The position numbers were made by a program, and so were the translations under genes. From Paramacrobiotus metropolitanus (taxonomy: Eukaryota > Tardigrada > Eutardigrada > Parachela > Macrobiotidae), in NCBI RefSeq assembly GCF_019649055.1, contig NW_026570393.1, positions 1 through 64,000 on the forward strand: a stretch of DNA of 64,000 nucleotides, read 5' to 3'. The notes beneath the pieces are model-generated. The model was not told the origin of the DNA. It saw nothing but the letters and a program-made list of their open reading frames with translations, and did no database searches. Below are positions 58,544 through 64,000 of this stretch, in pieces. Each line of letters starts with the position of its first letter. Position 1 is the stretch's first letter.

Positions 58544-59326
58544 CTACATTTCGTGGACATTTATTAGGTAGTACGTTCCAAAGCCGCTGCTTGTGAAAGT
58601 CAGTTCGAGACAACTACGGTATAACCGAATAAATCTGTCTCGTACGTAATGGTTGAAAGCAGAACTGACCATTTGTAGGGGCCTCATCGGCCTTTCAGTT
58701 CCGCGTTGCAAATAAACCAGGAAATTACCGTGGAAGGACAACGGATACGCTTTTGTTAACACATTCTTTTCCATAATTATTTTCCATTCTTTCTGCGGCT
58801 GACCGTTTAATGGGGGCGACACGCTCTCCGGCAAACGACATTGACGGACCATATATTCACCTGGGGCCACGCGTCGTTCATCCAGGTCTTGCTGCGAAGG
58901 CCGAAGACGGACCTGAGCTACCGGAACCACTTCCTTAGACGCTCTACCATCCGCTGTCACTTCCACAAACAACAGTTTCGCGAAACGAACGTGACAGTGT
59001 ATGAATTTAGCAGGGTACCACGTCCATGGCTGGGCGGGGGTTGCCTGCAACAGGGCCTCAATGCCATAGGCCGCTGCCCGGTCCCAGGGAATGGCAGAGT
59101 CGGGGTTGTTGTGCCAGCGGGGAAAGGAACCTGCGCAGCGGAATGCCGACTGAAATTCAACGAGGTCTGCACGTCGATCGGGACAGTAGAAATCCACGAT
59201 AAGACCGTTTTCGACGACATTGATTACCGCACCATGCTGCAGTAAGCCACCGCTTACGCGGACATCCACCATTCGCCACCGTTCAGGACTGTACCATTCA
59301 CCATCTTCTCCATAAAACACGTGCAT
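58544..59326 (-). CDS. Agenet/Tudor-like protein, possibly the 5' part of the F-box gene
   Basis: 260 residues from ATG (complement of 59324-59326) to TAG. The first 100 residues include MVDVRVSGGLLQHGAVINVV, then ENGLIVDFYCPDRRADLVEF, a beta-rich pattern with the look of a Tudor/Agenet repeat. A second unit around WTWYPAKFIHCHVRF-AKLLFVEV follows. The later EYMVRQCRLPE segment and the F.G..LVYLQRG.ERPMRPLQM stretch recall the region after the Agenet pair in FMRP-type proteins, but this is weak. An AATAAA lies within the last codons. The F-box-like exon starts 362 bases downstream on the same strand. Confidence 0.5.
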   Translation of the reverse strand: MHVFYGEDGEWYSPERWRMVDVRVSGGLLQHGAVINVVENGLIVDFYCPDRRADLVEFQSAFRCAGSFPRWHNNPDSAIPWDRAAAYGIEALLQATPAQPWTWYPAKFIHCHVRFAKLLFVEVTADGRASKEVVPVAQVRLRPSQQDLDERRVAPGEYMVRQCRLPESVSPPLNGQPQKEWKIIMEKNVLTKAYPLSFHGNFLVYLQRGTERPMRPLQMVSSAFNHYVRDRFIRLYRSCLELTFTSSGFGTYYLINVHEM

Positions 59327-59619
59327 TCTGCGCGATGATCAGGATATGCAGAAAAATAAAAAGGGTGAGACTATAGGCACCCCTTTCACCCCCCGTTTGC
59401 TATAGGCACCCCCTTTTGCACCCTGTTTTACTATAGGCCCCCTTTTCCATTAGATAATTCTCGCACCCCGTTTTTTTCCGCGGACTATAGGCACCCATTT
59501 TTATTTTTTTTCGCCGAAGACTGATAACAATGTTTTAACAGTCTTTTTGTTTCACAAAATTTTTTGACGATCTGACATTCTGACATGATTAGGTCACCCA
59601 TTCAAAAAAGAAAGGTGTG

Positions 59620-60550
59620 TTAGGCACTCCATCCGACAATTGGCCGGTTTGGCTGATCGGCCAGCATAGATCGAATGCGCACGGCATCTTCCACGCGCAC
59701 GACAATATCGCCCTTTTGGATGGTTTGCTCGTTTGCTGGTTTCCGTCCAACGCGTTCAGGGCATCTTAGCAAGATTTCAGTCTCCAAAACTTCTGCTAGC
59801 CATGCACGGTGGGTGGCAGCTTTTGTGAAAATTGCGTTCTCTGGTCTGTGCCCTTGCACAACTTCACACTGCCAAGCGCAGACCATTGGCCCGCATTGAT
59901 TCGTGCCAGGCAACTGGCGTTGCACAACCGGAAGCCTAATGTTCACATCACGCGTTTCGCGTCCGTAGAGCATGGATAACTGAAGGAGGATATGCTCCGG
60001 AAGTGCGGCGTCCAGGCTGTTGTATACGGTGACGAACGGATCCCCTTGTCGCTTATGTGACAAAACAAAATGATGCGCGCCATACAACACCTGCACGCAT
60101 GCCATTCCGGCGTCAACTTCGTCCTGAATTCGGGTGACGTCAGGCGAAGATGGATTGCAGATCGCGATGTCGCCGGGATCAACGAGGCCGGTGTACTGCT
60201 TCCGGTACTTCCGCTGGCATATGTAACTGAAGGCACCTACTCCGCGATCGTACAAAATTCTTCCGACGGTCTTAACGTCAACCAAATCTGTGTTGTACAA
60301 GCGGATTGGAATTCCAGCACCATCTTTCCCAGGCTTTCAGATCGCCTGACTACGAATGTTTGGAACGTATCTCTTTGATACTGCTTGAAAGCAGCTTCGA
60401 ATTCGGAAAACCCCGGGTAACTGTCCTTCAGGTCGTTTTCTTCGGTAGTGGTTGGGTAAACCAGGTCATTGTCAGATCGTGGATTATTTTCGGATGGGCT
60501 ACTGATTACAGAACTGACAGTTCTGTTGTTATTACATTGTTATTACAGAG
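59620..60550 (-). pseudogene. Ulp1/SENP-type (C48) cysteine protease relic
   Basis: The downstream frame (60300-59620) has the catalytic order of a Ulp1-like peptidase: an AHHFVLSHKR block (His), VTVYNSLD (Asn/Asp position), and GTNQCGPMVCAWQCEVV (Gln, then Cys). Such enzymes cleave SUMO-like tags, and relatives occur in several transposons. The upstream continuation lies in another frame: PGFSEFEAAFKQYQRDTFQT then FVVRRSES, which should lead into DGAGIPIRLYNTDLVDVKTV. This shows a frameshift near 60325-60345. Further upstream the frame meets stops near 60555, just beside an inserted MITE at 60574-60946. No start codon was found. The catalytic part is intact but the gene is broken as written. 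Confidence 0.65.
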
Positions 60551-60573
60551 CGGTTTCTCCTGCAGCAACTCAC

Positions 60574-60946
60574 ATACAATGTACGACAAAAAGAGGTTGA
60601 ACCGATCAGTCGGTCTGCGGTTCAAAATAACCCATAGACTTAAGCATTGATTGCAAGCCAAACGGTTATTCGCACAGATCCTATGCTGTGCCTACGAGAA
60701 AGCAAACTGGCTAGAATTTCTGTTGTTCGCCATAAACAGCCACAGGTTTAGTATCAAAAAGTTTAAAATTTTTTTCTACACCTTTTGATATGCAACTAGT
60801 ATAGCTGCACTTTGATATTCACGGAGCGCGAGCGTCTGAAAGTAGTGAGTAAGCGTCCAAGTTTTAGTGGTGGCGTGTCGTTGCGAGGTTATTTTGAACC
60901 GCGGACCGACTGATCGGTTCAACCTCTTTTTGTCGTACATTGTATA
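60574..60946. mobile_element. MITE with ~60-bp inverted repeats, TA-flanked
   Basis: The left arm TACAATGTACGACAAAAAGA continuing to 60632 and the right arm 60888-60946 are nearly perfect complements (the GGTTGAACCGATCAGTCGGTC block is present in both). TA at both outer ends suggests a Tc1/mariner-type target. It is nested in the CTATAGGCACCCC unit, upstream of the protease relic. Confidence 0.82.
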
Positions 60947-61182
60947 TATTACAAAAGGAACAGGCAAAAGATCCGGAGCCGGTGGTAAAATGACTTTCTC
61001 GAAAATTCTCTAAGGTCAACAAAATTCGGCCTTAAAACATAGCAACGGACGATAGGGGGTGCTTATAGCTTTCGCACACGACGGGGTGCAGAGATTAATC
61101 AATCGAAAAGGGGTGCCTATAGTCTAAGTGGGTGCGAAAGGTGGTGCCTATAGATAACGGGGGTGAAAGGGGGTGTCTATAG

Positions 61183-61832
61183 CCATTTCCAAATAAAAAT
61201 GACGTATGAGCAGTATATTAAGGTATGAGCTGACGTATGAGTCTACGACGTATGAAACTGACGTATAAGTTTGCTTTCGCTGTGTACAGTACAGGAAGTA
61301 AAATAAGTACAGAAAGCACGGAGATAACCACAGAGCAACACCAGCAGAAGTTATACGAATCTACACCTGGTGCTTTACGGCATTTTGACTATTATAATGC
61401 AAATGAGCACGACTGCATAAATAATCGAACGGAGCGCATAGAAGGTCCTCTAATTTAAGCAAAAATAACAAATCTCTGTTCGTCTGTTCGAAAACTGCGA
61501 GTTAGTAATTCGTAACTTGGATACAGCTAACCAAGTATTCACTTAAGCATTTAAACAGAGTTTCACAGAATTACTGCGTGAAATAAAAGTAAAAAACCGA
61601 AGGAGCCGAATATTCGCATACTTTAACGGAGTTTGAGAAGTACAAGGAAGTACGTACGCTGATTTGTAGCCGCGTTTAGTGCCATCAAGTATATCAATGC
61701 ATTCGAAACTGCAATTTTCTAGCCGTATATACTGTAAGTCTGGTACTTGAACACGATGAGTACACAAAGCGCCTGCAAGGCCCATGTCAAAAGCAGGGAG
61801 GGGAACAAAAGCAAATTAAAGGAAGAGACTGA
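61183..61832. other. Intergenic, nothing supported
   Basis: A short local repeat of TGACGTATGA (about 61200-61265) is the only structure noticed. Confidence 0.45.
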
Positions 61833-62013
61833 GGGCTGCCGGAGTGCGACTGTACTGCGGGAACTCAGTTTTGGTACGTTTTCTCCAGTTGGTTATCCCA
61901 GTACGTTTAGGGAGCAATGTCGACGTCATGAAGAATGCAGAACGAACGAGATATTACGCTGCACAGTGGAGTGCGAATCAGTGTGTCGTACTCCTCAAAA
62001 GCGCACTGGATAA
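61833..62013 (+). pseudogene. Decayed copy of the WAP-like exon
   Basis: The DNA matches 56340-56515: GGAGTGCGACTGTACTGC, GGGAGCAATGTCGA, GAATGCAGA(A)CGAACGAGATA, GAATCAGTGTGTC and CTCCTCAAAA. The protein FREQCRRHEECRTNEILRC then TVECESVCRTPQKR keeps the cysteine spacing, but the CC pair has become LRC and the upstream half is lost. About 5.5 kb separates the two copies, same orientation. Confidence 0.7.
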
Positions 62014-62481
62014 TAATTATGTATAGTCATTTTATATGCGTCAGTGTGAATTTATTGTTTATGAGAGATGATACAGCTGCAATTTGAAATCCCATCGTTT
62101 CACATTGTGTTATAATAAATTTTTTGAAGCGGGATTATTAGAGGCAAAAAGGTCAAACACTCGTCAATCAGGAACGTCTGGATGAAAAATTTAAAATCAA
62201 AAATACTTGAAAAGAAGGTCCGCAGGCCGCTGGGAGGATACGGAGACCCGATAATGTAAAAAAAATCGCAATATAGCCGAAACGCAGTATCCGTGATACA
62301 CTTTACCCACCGGAGTTTAATGGTTTAAACAACTCTCATTAAATTGACAACGCAGCAGTAAAAAATTTCGTTTTATACACTGTCGTTAGAGAGTAGAACA
62401 GCGATTTCGTTTCCAACAGTTAAGGGCTCATACTGCCGTCTATAGAAATGAGGAAATAATCTAGACACTGAAACTGGGCGG
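62014..62481. other. Intergenic, nothing supported
   Basis: 3' flank of the bHLH-PAS gene on the minus strand and of the WAP relic on the plus strand. Confidence 0.45.
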
Positions 62482-63872
62482 TTACTCCGATGTGGTGGAT
62501 TCGGTGTCATCCTCCAACTTGACCTTTACCGTCCGCTTACTTTTACACCGTCGATCCCCGCGCCGCACCGGCGTGACGATTTTGCTGTCTTTGTTGCGTT
62601 TACCCCGCTTCTCCTGTGAAGCGGTTTTCCGCTTGCGTTTGGCGCTAGGCGGCTGCGCTGTTTGGACAGGGGCGATGATTAGCGGCTCGGTGGGTGTCAA
62701 ATGCGATAAGACGGATTCGTTCGAATTGAAATGGAGGTGACGAGTGATTCCGGTTTGAAAGTTTAGGTCCGTTGATGTATCGGCGACTCTGCTGTCGTAA
62801 AATAAAATACAGAATTAAATAATTAACTCAATTTAAATTTCTTGGACTCGTTTTAACTGTTTTCATCTACGGCATAAAAGAACATTATTTTGATGAAACA
62901 GCAACGTTGTAGCGCCATAAATTATTTTCACATAAACCAAGGCAGTGTACAATCATTAGCAAATGCGAACCCCCATAGCCAATAAACTAAGAGCAGGGTC
63001 GACAAGTCGGATGTGAAATACATAGTATAGCCTACTGAATAGTCTCCTTTTTTTCCGTATTGCATTAATTGTTTAGAAAAAAAAATCATCGCCAGCGGTT
63101 AATATTTCTACACGCTGAGGCGTTTGATATCTACGCAACAGCGATGAAAATCTGTTGCTTCAAAGTCTGTTGATGTTTATTGGAAATCAGAATCGAGGAA
63201 ACGTAGAGCAGTGATTAGTGAAGAGCAGGTAACCAATTTCTCTTGCTAAATGCCCACGAAGTTGTAAATCAAAAAGTGAATACATATTTATTTTCAATAA
63301 AATAAATTTATATAGCTTCTTTATTTTTTATCTATTTATCATTCCTCAGACTCTCTCTCATGTTAATGTGGGTTTTTCTCAGGCTGACCAACGGAGTCGC
63401 TTACACGTCGACAATTGGCTGCATCTTTGTACGGGCATGCCTTTTGTACATACGTATACATTCGACAACCGATAATAAGAACGCTGTAGATTCGTACAGC
63501 AAGTTGCTAGTCTGTTTATTTACTTTACCCGATAATGTTATGCACCGCCACGATAGAGTGGTCGTTGGGTGATTTATTGTTGGCCATCAGATGGGCTCCG
63601 GTCTGAATCCAGTAGTACACCGCATCCGCTCCGGCGATTCGACTGCAGTCCAGTCGGACCCGGTAATAGCCGCTTAGTGCTTGACCTTTCCGAACAACTG
63701 TAACAGGAGCGCCAAGTGAATAAATAAAAAATACTGGTTCTCCCGAAAATAATGATATCGCATACCGTCTCGGTGTAGGTCGGCGCTGATCTGGATATCA
63801 CTGGCAAAGCACAGCTCGTAGAAACTCTGTCCGATAAGGCCGTCGGTGGGCTTCCGCGCTAACTCTTCAACC
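62482..63872 (-). CDS. bHLH-PAS transcription factor, last three exons (partial)
   Basis: Minus-strand exons 63872-63766, 63697-63529 and 62788-62482, with phases 1 and 2 kept at the two junctions. The first two encode most of a PAS-B domain: LARKPTDGLIGQSFYELCF, then the class-I block VVRKGQALSGYYRVRL and VYYWIQTGAHLMANNKSPND, ending HSIVAVHNIIG. This corresponds to the KGQxxTxYYRxL...GGYVWxQTxATxxxNxxxxxxxxIVxVNYVL pattern of SIM/trachealess/HIF-type factors. The last exon is a 102-codon tail ending in a basic cluster (AKRKRKTASQEKRGKR) and VKVKLEDD, a possible SUMO site. The bHLH and PAS-A parts lie beyond the right edge. It would act as a nuclear heterodimer. The family member cannot be named from this part. 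Confidence 0.8.
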
Positions 63873-64000
63873 CTGCCGATGATATTTTATTAATCCTGAA
63901 TACACTCGTAAACCAGTTCACCGGCTGTATAGCGTTCCTCTTGTCGACCTTGTTTCTATGAGCGAATGGGAAAATTAACCGAATGTTTTAAAATTATTAG
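63873..64000. other. Intron or upstream exon of the bHLH-PAS gene
   Basis: Directly upstream of the PAS-B exon acceptor (ATCGGCAG). A short open stretch RYTAGELVYECIQ is visible on the minus strand but its splice sites are not clear. Confidence 0.3.

Larger units (their letters stand above)
59371..61182 (-). mobile_element. Transposon-like unit with inverted CTATAGGCACCCC arrays and a protease gene
   Basis: At 59371-59490 CTATAGGCACCCC-type words occur four times, spaced 25-60 bp. At 61060-61182 the reverse complement (GGGTGCCTATAG) occurs four times with matching spacer words (CACCCC, TTTCACCCCC, TTCGCACCC). The outermost ends CTATAGGCACCCCTTTCACC and its complement mirror each other. Inside is one gene-like relic, a Ulp1/C48-type protease. 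The 1.8-kb unit therefore has inverted termini built from short direct repeats. No target duplication is evident, and no transposase is seen. Confidence 0.6.

Noticed and set aside
59371-61182. Polinton/Maverick origin for the protease unit
   Set aside because: Too short, no polymerase, integrase or capsid gene, and the protease is of Ulp1 type with repeat-built ends.

Overview
The window is animal nuclear DNA, not bacterial. It has genes split by short GT-AG introns, signal-peptide proteins, 7TM receptors, an SLC17-type transporter, a bHLH-PAS transcription factor, an apparent histone-H3-like gene, and many eukaryotic transposon remnants. Short introns, large sets of orphan receptors and secreted astacins, and an Agenet/F-box gene pair would fit a tardigrade or a related ecdysozoan. 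That placement is inference; no single sequence here proves it.

Layout. 1-6519 is the 3' part of a GC-rich retroelement-like unit. It has one long orphan ORF with an N-terminal CxxC/CxxC motif, about 2.7 kb of DNA packed with short perfect hairpins, and an LTR-like end. 6.5-10.3 kb is gene-poor with a CTGCG minisatellite. 10.3-11.1 kb is an ORF resembling an isolated Hsp70 substrate-binding domain. 12.15-12.6 kb (minus) is a small secreted crystallin-like protein. 12.9-16.4 kb (minus) is a decayed non-LTR retrotransposon. 17.5-18.2 kb is a two-exon three-finger-like protein. 20.5-25.3 kb holds two divergently placed members of a 7TM receptor family; two more lie at 34.3-35.9 and 44.7-46.2 kb. 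Between them are a candidate amidated neuropeptide precursor (27.8-28.7 kb), a GPI-type three-finger protein (30.1-31.0 kb) and a short H3-like protein (32.3-32.8 kb).

37.7-40.4 and 47.3-49.5 kb hold two paralogous four-exon genes that join an astacin protease to a leucine-rich-repeat domain. Between them are a 1.35 kb foldback element with an exact 6-bp target duplication, a ~110-bp tandem repeat, a receptor gene and a solo-LTR-like sequence. 50.6-54.3 kb is a four-exon SLC17-type transporter with a foldback element in its second intron. 56.1-56.55 kb is a WAP-like cysteine-rich exon with a decayed copy at 61.8-62.0 kb. 57.1-59.3 kb (minus) carries an F-box-like exon and an Agenet/Tudor-like ORF. 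59.4-61.2 kb is a transposon-like unit with a broken Ulp1/C48-type protease between inverted arrays of a CTATAGGCACCCC motif. The right edge (minus) holds the last three exons of a bHLH-PAS gene.

The genes are mostly cell-surface or secreted functions (receptors, proteases, three-finger and WAP proteins, a peptide precursor). They look like independent transcription units, and nothing indicates an operon. Exon boundaries were read by eye from splice consensus, frame and comparison of paralogs; no alignment or transcript data were used.
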